This document shows, one piece after another, positions 45,587-59,500 of a stretch of DNA of 64,000 nt. The first letter of the stretch is position 1, and each line of letters starts with the position of its first letter. Under the pieces are notes generated by a model. It ran no database searches. It saw nothing but the letters and a program-made list of their open reading frames with translations, and was not told the origin of the DNA. The position numbers were made by a program, and so were the translations under genes. The stretch comes from Microplitis mediator (Eukaryota > Arthropoda > Insecta > Hymenoptera > Braconidae), in NCBI RefSeq assembly GCF_029852145.1, contig NC_079974.1:12339041-12403040 (forward strand), read 5' to 3'.

Positions 45587-48500
45587 TAGTCAGCTGACTG
45601 CCAACAGTTTCGAAAAGAACTGAGAATTTATTAAAAATAAGAGTCCAGTCCCGCAAAAAAAAAAAAATTATTTTTCTCTTATCAACTGTGTGGCAGTAAG
45701 CTGACTGCAAACAGTTTCAGAAAGAAGTGGGAATTTTTAAGAAATAAAAGTCCAGTCCCGCAAAAAAAAAAAATTATTCTTCTCTTATCAACTGACTGGA
45801 AGTCAGCTGACTGCCATCAGTTAAATGAACGGCTGAGGATTTTATCTTTAAAAATCATGTCCCGCTTAAGAAAAAAATTATTTTTCTCATATCAACTGAC
45901 TGGCAGTCAGCTGACTGCCAACAGTTTCGAAAAGAACTGAGAATTTTTAAAAAATAAAAGTCCAGTCCCGTAAGAAAAAAATTATTTTTCTCTTATCAAC
46001 TGACTGGTAGTCAGCTGACTGCCAACGGTTTCAGAAAGAACTGAGAATTTTTTAAAAATAAAAGTCCAGTCCCGCAAATATAAAAACTATTCTTCTCTTA
46101 TCAACTGACTGGTAGTCAGCTGACTGCCAACAGTTAAATGAACGGCTGAGAATTTTTTCTTTAAAAATCATGTCCCGCGTAAGAAAAATATTATTTTTCT
46201 CTTATCAACTGACTGGCAGTCAGCTGACTGCCAACAGGTAAACGAACGACTGAGAGTTTTTTATCTAAAATTCAGTAGCGGAAAAAAAAATTTATTTTGC
46301 TCTTATCAACTGACTGGTAGACAGCGGACTGCCAACAGTTTGAAAGGAACTGAGAATTTTTTGAAAATAAAAGTCCAGTCCCGCAAAAAAAAAAAATTAG
46401 TCTTCTCTTATCAACTGACTGGTAGTACGCTGACTGCCAACGGTTTCAGAAAGAACTGAGAATTTTTTAAAAATAAAAGTCCAGTCCCGCAAATATAAAA
46501 ATTATTTTTCTTTTATCAACTGACTGGCAGTCAGCTGACTGCCAACAGTTTCGAAAAGAACTGAGAATTTTTTAAAAATAAAAATCCAGTCCCGCAAAAA
46601 AAAAAAATTATTCTTCTCTTATCAACTGACTGGTAGTCAGCAGACTGCCAACAGTTAAATGAACGGCTGAGGATTTTTTCTTTAAAAATCATGTCCTGCG
46701 TAAAAAAAAATTCTATTTCTCTTATCAACTGACTGGTAGACAGCGGACTGCCAACAGTTTCGGAGAGAACTGAGAATTTTTTAAAAATAAAAGTCCAGTC
46801 CCGCAAAAAAAAAAATTATTTTTCTCTCATCAACTGACTGGTAGTCAGCTGACTGCCAACAGTTGAATGAACTGCTGAGGATTTTTTCTTTAAAAATCAT
46901 GTCCCGCGTCAGAAAATAATTATTTTTCTCTTATCAACTGACTGGTAGACAGCGGACTGCCAACAGTTTCAGAAAGAACTGAGAATTTTTTAGAAAGAAA
47001 AGTCCAGTTCCGCAAAAAAAAAAAATTATTTCTCTCTTATCAACTGATAGGTAGTCAGCTGACTGCCAACAGTTAAATGAACGGCTGAGGATTTTTTCTT
47101 TAAAAATCATGTCCCGCGTAAGAAAAAAATTTTTTTTCTCTTATCAACTGACTGGTAGTCAGCTGACTGCCAACAGTTTTGTAGAGAACTGAGAATTTTT
47201 TAAAAATAGAAGTCGAGTCCCGCAAAAAAAATAAATTATTTTTCTCTTAACAACTGACGGGTAGTCAGCTGACTGCCAACAGTTTCGAAAAGAACTGAGA
47301 ATTTTTTAAAAATAAAAATCCAGTCCCGCAAAAAAAAAAAATTATTCTTCTCTTATCAACTGAGTGGTAGTCAGCTGACTGCCAACAGTTAAATGAACGG
47401 CTGAGGATTTTTTCTTTAAAAATCATGTCCTGCGTGAGAAAAAAATTATTTTTCTCTTATCAACTGAGTGGTAGTCAGCTGACTGCCAACGGTTTCAGAA
47501 AGAACTGAGAATTTTTTAAAAATAAAAGTCCAGTCCCGCAAATATAAAAATTATTCTTCTCTTATCAACTGACTGGTAGTCAGCTGACTGCAGACAGTTA
47601 AATGAACGGCTGAGAATTTTTTCTTTAAAAATCATGTCCCGCGTAAGAAAAATATTATTCTTCTCTTATCAACTGACTGGCAGTCAGCTGACTGCCAACA
47701 GGTAAACGAACGACTGAGAATTTTTTATCTAAAATTCAGTAGCGCAAAAAAAAAATTTATTTTGCTCTTATCAACTGACTGGTAGACAGCGGACTGCCAA
47801 CAGTTCCGAAAAGAACTGAGAATTTTTTGAAATCAAAAGTCCAGTCCCGCAAAAAAAAAAATTAGTCTTCTCTTATCAACTGATTGGTAGTACGCTGACT
47901 GCCAACGGTTTCAGGAAGAACTGAGAATTTCTTAAAAATAAAAGTCCAGTCCCGCAAATATAAAAATTATTTTTCTCTTATCAACTGACTGGCAGTTAGC
48001 TGACTGCCAACAGTTTCGAAAAGAACTGAGAATTTTTTAAAAACAAAAATCCAGTCCCGCAAAAAAAAAAAATTATTCTTCTCTTATCAACTGACTGGTA
48101 GTCAGCAGACTGCTAACAGTTTCGAAAAGAACTGAGAATTTCTTAAAAATAAAAGTCCAGTCCCGCAAATATAAAAATTATTTTTCTCTTATCAACTGAC
48201 TGGCAGTCAGCTGACTGCCAACAGTTTTGAAAAGAACTGAGAATTTTTTTAAAATAATAATCCAGTCCCGCAAAAAAAAAAAATTATTCTTCTCTTATCA
48301 ACTGACTGGTAGTCAGCAGACTGCCAACAGTTAAATGAACGGCTGAGGATTTTTTCTTTAAAAATCATGTTCTGCGTGAGAAAAAAATTATTTTTCTCTT
48401 ATCAACTGAGTGGTAGTCAGCTGACTGCCAACGGTTTCAGAAAGAACTGAGAATTTTTTAAAAATAAAAGTCAAGTCCCGCAAATATAAAAATTATTCTT

Positions 48501-51500
48501 CTCTTATCAACTGACTGGTAGTCAGCTGACTGCCAACAGTTAAATGAACGGCTGAGGATTTTTTCTTTAAAAATCATGTCCCGCGTAAGAAAAAAATTAT
48601 TTTTCTCTTATCAACTGACTGGCAGTCAGCTGACTGCCAACAGTTTCGAAAAGAACTGAGAATTTCTTAAAAATAAAAGTCCAGTCCCGCAAATATAAAA
48701 ATTATTTTTCTCTTATCAACTGACTGGCAGTCAGCTGACTGCCAACAGTTTTGAAAAGAACTGAGAATTTTTTAAAAATAAAAATCCAGTCCCGCAAAAA
48801 AAAAAAATTATTCTTCTCTTATCAACTGACTGGTAGTCAGCAGACTACCAACAGTTAAATGAACGGCTGAGGATTTTTTCTATAAAAATCATGTCCTGCG
48901 TAAAAAAAAATTCTATTTCTCTTATCAACTGACTGGTAGACAGCGGACTGCCAACAGTTTCGGAGAGAACTGAGAATTTTTTAAAAATAAAAGTCCAGTC
49001 CCGCAAAAAAAAAAAATTATTTTTCACTCATCAACTGACTGGCAGTCAGCTGACTGCCAACAGTTTCGTAGAGAACTGAGAATTTTCTAGAAATAAAGAT
49101 CCAGTCCCGCAAAAAAAAAAAATTATTCTTCTCTTATCAACTGAGTGGTAGTCAGCTGACTGCCAACAGTTAAATGAACGGCTGAGGATTTTTTCTTTAA
49201 AAATCATGTCCTGCGTGAGAAAAAAATTATTTTTCTCTTACCAACTGAGTGGTAGTCAGCTGACTGCCAACGGTTTCAGAAAGAACTGAGAATTTTTTAA
49301 AAATAAAAGTCCAGTCCCGCAAATATAAAAATTATTCTTCTCTTATCAACTGACTGGTAGTCAGCTGACTGCCAACAGTTAAATGAACGGCTGAGAATTT
49401 TTTCTTTAAAAATCATGTCCTGCGTAAAAAAAAATTCTATTTCTCTTATCAACTGACTGGTAGACAGCGGACTGCAGACAGTTTCAGAAAGAACTGAGAA
49501 TTTTTTAAAAATAAAAGTCCAGTCCCGCAAAAGAAAAAAATTATTCTTCTCTTATCAACTGAGTGGTAGTCAGCTGACTGCCAACAGTTAAATGAACGGC
49601 TGAGGATTTTTTCTTTAAAAATCATATCCTGCGTAAGAAAAAAATTATTTTTCTCTTATCAACTGAGTGGTAGTCAGCTGACTGCCAACGGTTTCAGAAA
49701 GAACTGAGAATTTTTTAAAAATAAAAGTCAAGTCCCGCAAATATAAAAATTATTCTTCTCTTATCAACTGACTGGTAGTCAGCTGACTGCCAACAGTTAA
49801 ATGAACGGCTGAGGATTTTTTTTTTTAAAATCATGTCCCGCGTAAGAAAAAAATTATTTTTCTCTCATCAACTGACTGGCAGTCAGCTGACTGCCAACAG
49901 TTTCGAAAAGAACTGAGAATTTCTTAAAAATAAAAGTCCAGTCCCGCAAATATAAAAATTATTTTTCTCTTATCAACTGACTGGCGGTCAGCTGACTGCC
50001 AACAGTTTTGAAAAGAACTGAGAATTTTTTAAAATTAAAATCCAGTCCCGCAAAAAAAAAAAATTATTCTTCTCTTATCAACTGACTGGTAGTCAGCAGA
50101 CTGCCAACAGTTAAATGAACGGCTGAGGATTTTTTCTTTAAAAATCATGTCCTGCGTAAAAAAAAATTCTATTTCTCTTATCAACTGACTGGTAGACAGC
50201 GGACTGCCAACAGTTTCGGAGAGAACTGAGAATTTTTTAAAAATAAAAGTCCAGTCCCGCAAAAAAAAAAAATTATTTTTCACTTATCAACTGACTGGCA
50301 GTCAGCTGACTGCCAACAGTTTCGTAGAGAACTGAGAATTTTTTAAAAATAAAAATCCAGTCCCGCAAAAAAAAAAAATTATTCTTCTCTTATCAACTGA
50401 GTGGTAGTCAGCTGACTGCCAACAGTTAAATGAACGGCTGAGGATTTTTTCTTTAAAAATCATGTCCTGCGTGAGAAAAAAATTATTTTTCTCTTATCAA
50501 CTGAGTGGTAGTCAGCTGACTGCCAACGGTTTCAGAAAGAACTGAGAATTTTTTAAAAATAAAAGTCCAGTCCCGCAAATATAAAAATTATTCTTCTCTT
50601 ATCAACTGACTGGTAGTCAGCTGACTGCCAACAGTTAAATGAACGGCTGAGAATTTTTTCTTTAAAAATCATGTCCCGCGTAAGAAAAATATTATTTTTC
50701 TCTTATCAACTGACTGGCAGTCAGCTGACTGCCAACAGGTAAACGAACGACTGAGAATTTTTTTATCTAAAATTCAGTAGCGCAAAAAAAAAATTTATTT
50801 TGCTCTTATCAACTGACTGGTAGTCAGCTGACTGCCAACAGTTTCGAAAAGAATTGAGAATTTTTTAGAATGAAAAGTCCAGTCCCGCAAAAAAAAAAAT
50901 TATTTCTCTCTTATCAACTGATGGGTAGTCAGCTGACTGCCAACAGTTTCGTAGAGAACTGAGAATTTATTAAGAATAAAAGTCGAGTCCCGCAAAAAAA
51001 ATAAATTATTTTTCTCTTAACAACTGAAAGGTAGTCAGCTGAATGCCACCAGGTAATCGAACGGCTGAGAATTTTTTATCTAAAATTCAGTAGCGCAAAA
51101 AAAAAATTTATTTTGCTCTTATCAACTGACTGGTAGACAGCGGACTGCCAACAGTATCGAAAAGAACTGAGAATTTTTTAAAAATAAAAGTCCAGTCCCG
51201 CAAAAAAAAAATTATATTTCTCATATCAACTGACTGGCAGTCAGCTGACTGCGAACAGTTGAATGAACGGCTGAGGATTTTTTCTTTAAAAATCATGTCC
51301 TGCGTGAGAAAAAAATTATTTTTCTCTTATCAACTGAGTGGTAGTCAGCTGACTGCCAACGGTTTCAGAAAGAACTGAGAATTTTTTAAAAATAAAAGTC
51401 CAGTCCCGCAAATATAAAAATTATTCTTCTCTTATCAACTGACTGGTAGTCAGCTGACTGCCAACAGTTAAATGAACGGCTGAGAATTTTTTCTTTAAAA

Positions 51501-52260
51501 ATCATGTCCCGCGTAAGGAAAATATTATTTTTCTCTTATCAACTGACTGGCAGTCAGCTGACTGCCAACAGGTAAACGAACGACTGAGAATTTTTTATCT
51601 AAAATTCAGTAGCGCAAAAAAAAAATTTATTTTGCTCTTATCAACTGACTGGTAGTCAGCAGACTGCCAACAGTTTCGAAAAGAACTGAGAATTTTTTAG
51701 AAAGAAAAGTCCAGTCCCGCAAAAAAAAAAATTATTTCTCTCTTATCAACTGATGGGTAGTCAGCTGACTGCCAACAGTTTCGTAGAGAACTGAGAATTT
51801 TTTAAAATTAAAAGTCGAGTCCCGCAAAAAAAATAAATTATTTTTCTCTTAACAACTGAGTGGTAGTCAGCTGAATGCCAACAGGTAATCGAACGGCTGA
51901 GAATTTTTTATCTAAAATTCAGTAGCGCAAAAAAAAAATTTATTTTGCTCTTATCAACTGACTGGTAGACAGCGGACTGCCAACAGTATCGAAAAGAACT
52001 GAGAATTTTTTAAAAATAAAAGTCCAGTCCCGCAAAAAATAAAATTATATTTCTCATATCAACTGACTGGCAGTCAGCTGACTGCGAACAGTTAAATGAA
52101 CGGCTGAGGATTTTTTCTCTGAAAATCATGTCCCGCGTAAAAAAAAAATATTTTTCCCTTATCAACTGACTGGTAGTCAGCAAACTGCCAACAGTAAAAT
52201 GAACGGCTAAGGATTTTTTCTTTGAAAATCATGTCCCGCGTAAGAAAAAAATTATTTTTC

Positions 52261-55200
52261 TCTTATTAACTGACTGGCAGTCAGCTGACTGCCAACAGTG
52301 TCGAAAGGAACTGGAAATTTTTTAACAATAAAAGTCCAGTCCCGCAAAAAAACAAATGATTTTTCTTTTATAAACTGACTGGTAGTCAGCTGACTGCCAA
52401 AAGTTAAATGAACGGCTCAGGATTTTTTTTTTTTAAAATCATGTCCCGCGTAAGAAAAATATTATTTTTCTCTTATCAACTGACTGGCAGTCAGCTGACT
52501 GCCAACAGGTAAACGAACGACTGAGAGTTTTTAATCTAAAATTCAGTAGCGAAAAAAAAAATTTATTTTGCTCTTATCAACTGACTGGTAGACAGCGGAC
52601 TGCCAACAGTTTCGAAAAGAACTGAGAATTTTTTGAAAATAAAAGTCCAGTCCCGCAAAAAAAAAAAATTAGTCTTCTCTTATCAACTGACTGGTAGTCA
52701 GCTGCCTGCCATCGGTTTCAGAAAGAACTGAGAATTTTTTGAAAATAAAAGTCGGGTCTCGCAAAAAAAAAAAGTTATTTTTCTCTTATCAACTGACTGG
52801 CAGTCAGCTGACTGCCAACAGGTAAACGAACGACTGAGAATTTTTTATCTAAAATTCAGTAGCCCAAAAAAAAAATTTATTTTGCTCTTATCAACTGACT
52901 GGTAGACAGCGGACTGCCAACAGTTTCGAAAAGAACTGAGAATTTTTTGAAAATAAAAGTCCAGTCCTGCAAATATAAAAATTATTTTTCTCTTATCAAC
53001 TGACTGGTAGTCAGCAGACTGCCAACAGTTAAATGAACGGCTAAGGATTTTTTCTTAAAAAATCATGTCCTGCGTACAAAAAAATTCTATTTCTCTTATC
53101 AACTGACTGGTAGACAGCGGACTGCCAACAGTTTTGGAGAGAACTGAGAATTTTTTAAAAATAAAAGTCCAGTCCCGCAAAAAAAAAAATTATTTTTCTC
53201 TCATCAACTGACTGGTAGTCAGCTGACTGCCAACAGTTGAATGAACAGCTGAGGATTTTTTCTTTAAAAATCATGTCCCGCGTCAGAAAATAATTATTTT
53301 TCTCTTATCAACTGACTGGTAGACAGCGGACTGCCAACAGTTTCAGAAAGAACTGAAAATTTTTTAGAAAGAAAAGTCCAGTTCCGCAAAAAAAAAAACT
53401 TATTTCTCTCTTATCAACTGATAGGTAGTCAGCTGACTGCCAACAGTTAAATGAACGGCTGAGGATTTTTTCTTTAAAAATCATGTCCCGCGTAAGAAAA
53501 AAATTCTTTTTCTCTTATCAACTGACTGGTAGTCAGCTGACTGCCAACAGTTTCGTAGAGAACTGAGAATTTTTAAAAAATAAAAGTCGAGTCCCGCAAA
53601 AAAAATAAATTATTTTTCTCTTAACAACTAACGGGTAGTCAGCTGACTGCCAACAGTTAAATGAACGGCTAAGGATTTTTTCTTTAAAAATCATGTCCCG
53701 CGTAAGAAGAAAATTATTTTTCTCTTATCAACTGACTGGCAGTCAGCTGACTGCCATCAGTTTCGAAAAGAACTGAGAATTTCTTAAAAATAATAGTCCA
53801 GTCCCGCAAAAAAAAAATGTATTCTTCCCGTATCAACTGTCTGGTAGTCGGCTGACTGCCAACAGTTAAATGAACGGCTGAGAATTTTTTATCTAAAATT
53901 CAGTAGCGCTAAAAAAAATTTATTTTGCTCTTATTTACTGACTGGTAGTCAGCTGACTACCAACAGTTGAATGAACGGCTGAGGATTTTTTCTTTAAAAA
54001 TCATGTCCTGCGTAAGAAAAAAATTATTTTTCTCTTATTAACTGACTGGCAGTCAGCTGACTGCCAACAGTGTCAAAAGGAACTGGAAATTTTTTAACAA
54101 TAAAAGTCCAGTCCCGCAAAAAAACAAATGATTTTTCTTTTATAAACTGACTGGTAGTCAGCTGACTGCCAAAAGTTAAATGAACGGCTCAGGATTTTTT
54201 TTTTTTTAAATCATGTCCCGCGTAAGAAAAATATTATTTTTCTCTTATCAACTGACTGGCAGTCAGCTGGCTGCCAACAGGTAAACGAACGACTGAGAGT
54301 TTTTAATCTAAAATTCAGTAGCGAAAAAAAAAATTTATTTTGCTCTGATCAACTGACTGGTAGACAGCGGACTGCCAACAGTTTCGAAAAGAACTGAGAA
54401 TTTTTTGAAAATAAAAGTCCAGTCCCGCAAAAAAAAAAAATTAGTCTTCTCTTATCAACTGACTGGTAGTCAGCTGCCTGCCAACGGTTTCAGAAAGAAC
54501 TGAGAATTTTTTAAAAATAAAAGTCGGGTCTCGCAAAAAAAAAAAATTATTTTTCTCTTATCAACTGACTGGCAGTCAGCTGACTGCCAACAGGTAAACG
54601 AACGACTGAGAATTTTTTATCTAAAATTCAGTAGCGCAAAAAAAAAATTTATTTTGCTCTTATCAACTGACTGGTAGTCAGCAGACTGCCAACAGTTAAA
54701 TGAACGGCTAAGGATTTTTTCTTTAAAAATCATGTCCTGCGTACAAAAAAATTCTATTTCTCTTATCAACTGACTGGTAGACAGCGGACTGCCAACAGTT
54801 TCGGAGAGAACTGAGAATTTTTTAAAAATAAAAGTCCAGTCCCGCAAAAAAAAAATTATTTTTCTCTCATCAACTGACTGGTAGTCAGCTGACTGCCAAC
54901 ATTTGAATGAACAGCTGAGGATTTTTTCTTTAAAAATCATGTCCCGCGTCAGAAAATAATTATTTTTCTCTTATCAACTGACTGGTAGACAGCGGACTGC
55001 CAACAGTTTCAGAAAGAACTGAGAATTTTTTAGAAAGAAAAGTCCAGTTCCGCAAAAAAAAAAACTTATTTCTCTCTTATCAACTGATAGGTAGTCAGCT
55101 GACTGCCAACAGTTAAATGAACGGCTGAGGATTTTTTCTTTAAAAATCATGTCCCGCGTAAGAAAAAAATTCTTTTTCTCTTATCAACTGACTGGTAGTC

Positions 55201-55698
55201 AGCTGACTGCCAACAGTTTCGTAGAGAACTGAGAATTTTTTAAAAATAAAAGTCGAGTCCCGCAAAAAAAATAAATTATTTTTCTCTTAACAACTAACGG
55301 GTAGTCAGCTGACTGCCAACAGTTAAATGAACGGCTGAGAATTTTTTCTTTAAAAATCATGTCCCGCGTAAGAAAAAAATTATTTTTCTCTTATCAACTG
55401 ACTGGCAGTCAGCTGACTGCCATCAGTTTCGAAAAGAACTGAGAATTTCTTAAAAATAAAAGTCCAGTCCCGCAAAAAAAAATGTATTCTTCCCGTATCA
55501 ACTGTCTGGTAGTCGGCTGACTGCCAACAGTTAAATGAACGGCTGAGAATTTTTTATCTAAAATTCAGTAGCGCTAAAAAAAATTTATTTTGCTCTTATT
55601 TACTGACTGGTAGTCAGCTGACTACCAACAGTTGAATGAACGGCTGAGGATTTTTTCTTTAAAAATCATGTCCTGCGTAAGAAAAAAATTATTTTTCT
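52261..55698 (+). repeat. Higher-order duplication, ~1.67 kb period
   Basis: Rare variants recur: tcttattaac followed by cagtgtc-type monomers at 52261, 54033 and 55698; tctcatcaac at 53201 and 54867 (offset 1666); tgctcttatttactg at 53926 and 55591 (offset 1665). That is 16 monomers; the first step (1772) is one monomer longer. Confidence 0.7.
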
Positions 55699-56562
55699 CT
55701 TATTAACTGACTGGCAGTCAGCTGACTGCCAACAGTGTCAAAAGGAACTGGAAATTTTTTAACAATAAAAGTCCAGTCCCGCAAAAAAACAAATGATTTT
55801 TCTTTTATAAACTGACTGGTAGTCAGCTGACTGCCAAAAGTTAAATGAACGGCTCAGGATTTTTTTTTTTTTAAATCATGTCCCGCGTAAGAAAAATATT
55901 ATTTTTCTCTTATCAACTGACTGGCAGTCAGCTGACTGCCAACAGGTAAACGAACGACAGAGTTTTTTATCTAAAATTCAGTAGCGAAAAAAAAAATTTA
56001 TTTTGCTCTTATCAACTGACTGGTAGACAGCGGACTGCCAACAGTTTCGATAAGAACTGAGAATTTTTTGAAAATAAAAGTCCAGTCCCGCAAAAAAAAA
56101 TTGTATTCTTCCCGTATCAACTGTCTGGTAGTCGGCTGACTGCCAACAGTTAAATGAACGGCTGAGAATTTTTTATCTAAAATTCAGTAGCGCTAAAAAA
56201 AATTTATTTTGCTCTTATTTACTGACTGGTAGTCAGCTGACTACCAACAGTTGAATGAACGGCTGAGGATTTTTTCTTTAAAAATCATGTCCTGCGTAAG
56301 AAAAAAATTATTTTTCTCTTATTAACTGACTGGCAGTCAGCTGACTGCCAACAGTGTCAAAAGGAACTGGAAATTTTTTAACAATAAAAGTCCAGTCCCG
56401 CAAAAAAACAAATGATTTTTCTTTTATAAACTGACTGGTAGTCAGCTGACTGCCAAAAGTTAAATGAACGGCTCAGGATTTTTTTTTTTTTAAATCATGT
56501 CCCGCGTAAGAAAAATATTATTTTTCTCTTATCAACTGACTGGCAGTCAGCTGACTGCCAAC

Positions 56563-59500
56563 AGGTAAACGAACGACTGAGAATTTTTTATCTAAAATTC
56601 AGTAGCGCAAAAAAAAAATTTATTTTGCTCTTATCAACTGACTGGTAGACAGCGGACTGCCAACAGTTTCGAAAAGAACTGAGAATTTTTTAAAAATAAA
56701 AGTCCAGTCCCGCAAAAAAAAAATTATTTTTCTCTCATCAACTGACTGGTAGTCAGCTGACTGCCAACAGTTGAATGAACAGCTGAGGATTTTTTCTTTA
56801 AAAATCATGTCCCGCGTCAGAAAATAATTATTTTTCTCTTATCAACTGACTGGTAGACAGCGGACTGCCAACAGTTTCAGAAAGAACTGAGAATTTTTTA
56901 GAAAGTAAAGTCCAGTTCCGCAAAAAAAAAAATTATTTCTCTCTTATCAACTGATAGGTAGTCAGCTGACTGCCAACAGTTAAATGAACGGCTGAGGATT
57001 TTTTCTTTAAAAATCATGTCCCGCGTCAGAAAATAATTATTTTTCTCTTATCAACTGACTGGTAGACAGCGGACTGCCAACAGTTTCAGAAAGAACTGAG
57101 AATTTTTTAGAAAGTAAAGTCCAGTTCCGCAAAAATAAAAATTATTTCTCTCTTATCAACTGATAGGTAGTCAGCTGACTGCCAACAGTTAAATGAACGG
57201 CTGAGGATTTTTTCTTTAAAAATCATGTCCCGCGTAAGAAAAAAATTCTTTTTCTCTTATCAACTGACTGGTAGTCAGCTGACTGCCAACAGTTTCGTAG
57301 AGAACTGAGAATTTTTTAAAAATAAAAGTCGAGTCCCGCAAAAAAAATAAATTATTTTTCTCTCAACAACTGACGGGTAGTCAGCTGACTGCCAACAGTT
57401 AAATGAACGGCTGAGGATTTTTTCTTTAAAAATCATGTCCCGCGTAAGAAAAAAATTATTTTTCTCTTATCAACTGACTGGCAGACAGCTGACTGCCATC
57501 AGTTTCGAAAAGAACTGAGAATTTCTTAAAAATAAAAGTCCAGTCCCGCAAAAAAAAAATGTATTCTTCCCGTATCAACTGTCTGGTAGTCGGCTGACTG
57601 CCAACAGTTGAATGAACGGCTGAGAATTTTTTATCTAAAATTCAGTATTGCTAAAAAAAATTTATTTTGCTCTTATCAACTGACTGGTAGTCAGCTGACT
57701 ACCAACAGTTGAATGAACGGCTGAGGATTTTTTCTTTAAAAATCATGTCCCGCTTAAGAAAAAAATTATTTTTTTCATATCAACTGACTGGCAGTCAGCT
57801 GACTGCCAACAGTTTCGAAAAGAACTGAGAATTTTTTAGAAATAAAAGTCCAGTCCCGCAAAAAAAAAAATTATTATTCTCCTATCAACTGACTGGTAGT
57901 CAGCTGCCTGCCAACGGTTTCAGAAAGAACTGAGAATTTTTTAAAAATAAAAGTCTAGTCCCGCAAATATAAAAATTATTCTTCTCTTATCAACTGACTG
58001 GTAGTCAGCTGATTGCCAACAGTTAAATGAACGGCTGAGAATTTTTTCTTTAAAAATCATATCCCGCGTAAGAAAAATATTATTTTTCTCTTATCAACTG
58101 ACTGGCAGTCAGCTGACTGCCAACAGGTAAACGAACGACTGAGAATTTTTTATCTAAAATTCAGTAGCGCAAAAAAAAAATTTATTTTGCTCTTATCAAC
58201 TGACTGGTAGACAGCGGACTGCCAACAGTTTCGAAAAGAACTGAGAATTTTTTGAAAATAAAAGTCCAGTCCCGCAAAAAAAAAAAAATTAGTCTTCTCT
58301 TATCAACTGACTGGTTGTCAGCTGACTGCCAACGGTTTCAGAAAGAACTGAGAATTTTTTAAAAATAAAAGTCCAGTCCCGCAAATATAAAAATTATTCT
58401 TCTCTTATCAACTGACTGGTAGTCAGCTGACTGCCAACAGTTAAATGAACGGCTGAGAATTTTTTCTTCGAAAATCATGTCCGCGTAAAGAAAATATTAT
58501 TTTTCTCTTATCAACTGACTGTCAGTCAGCTGACTGCCAACAGGTAAACGAACGACTGAGAATTTTTTATCTAAGATTCAGTAGCGCAAAAAAAAAATTT
58601 ATTTTGCTCTTATCAACTGACTGGTAGACAGCGGACTGCCAACAGTTTCGAAAAGAACTGAGAATTTTTTGAAAATAAAAGTCCAGTCCCGCAAAAAAAA
58701 AAATTAGTCTTCTCTTATCAACTGATTGGTAGTACGCTGACTGCCAACGGTTTCAGAAAGAACTGAGAATTTCTTAAAAATAAAAGTCCAGTCCCGCAAA
58801 TATAAAAATTATTTTTCTCTTATCAACTGACTGGCAGTCAGCTGACTGCCAACAGTTTCGAAAAGAACTGAGAATTTTTTAAAAATAAAAATCCAGTCCC
58901 GCAAAAAAAAAAAATTATTCTTCTCTTATCAACTGACTGGTAGTCAGCAGACTGCCAACAGTTAAATGAACGGCTGAGGATTTTTTCTTTAAAAATCATG
59001 TCCCGCGTAAGAAAAATATCATTTTTCTCTTATCAACTGACTGGCAGTCAGCTAACTGCCAACAGGTAAACGAACGACTGAGAATTTTTTATCTAAAATT
59101 CAGTAGCGCAAAAAAAAAATTTATTTTGCTCTTATCAACTGACTGGTAGACAGCGGACTGCCAACAGTTTCGAAAAGAACTGAGAATTTTTTGAAAATAA
59201 AAGTCCAGTCCCGCAAAAAAAAAAATTAGTCTTCTCTTATCAACTGATTGGTAGTACGCTGACTGCCAACGGTTTCAGAAAGAACTGAGAATTTCTTAAA
59301 AATAAAAGTCCAGTCCCGCAAATATAAAAATTATTTTTCTCTTATCAACTGACTGGCAGTCAGCTGACTGCCAACAGTTTCGAAAAGAACTGAGAATTTT
59401 TTAAAAATAAAAATCCAGTCCCGCAAAAAAAATAAATTATTCTTCTCTTATCAACTGACTGGTAGTCAGCAGACTGCCAACAGTTAAATGAACGGCTGAG

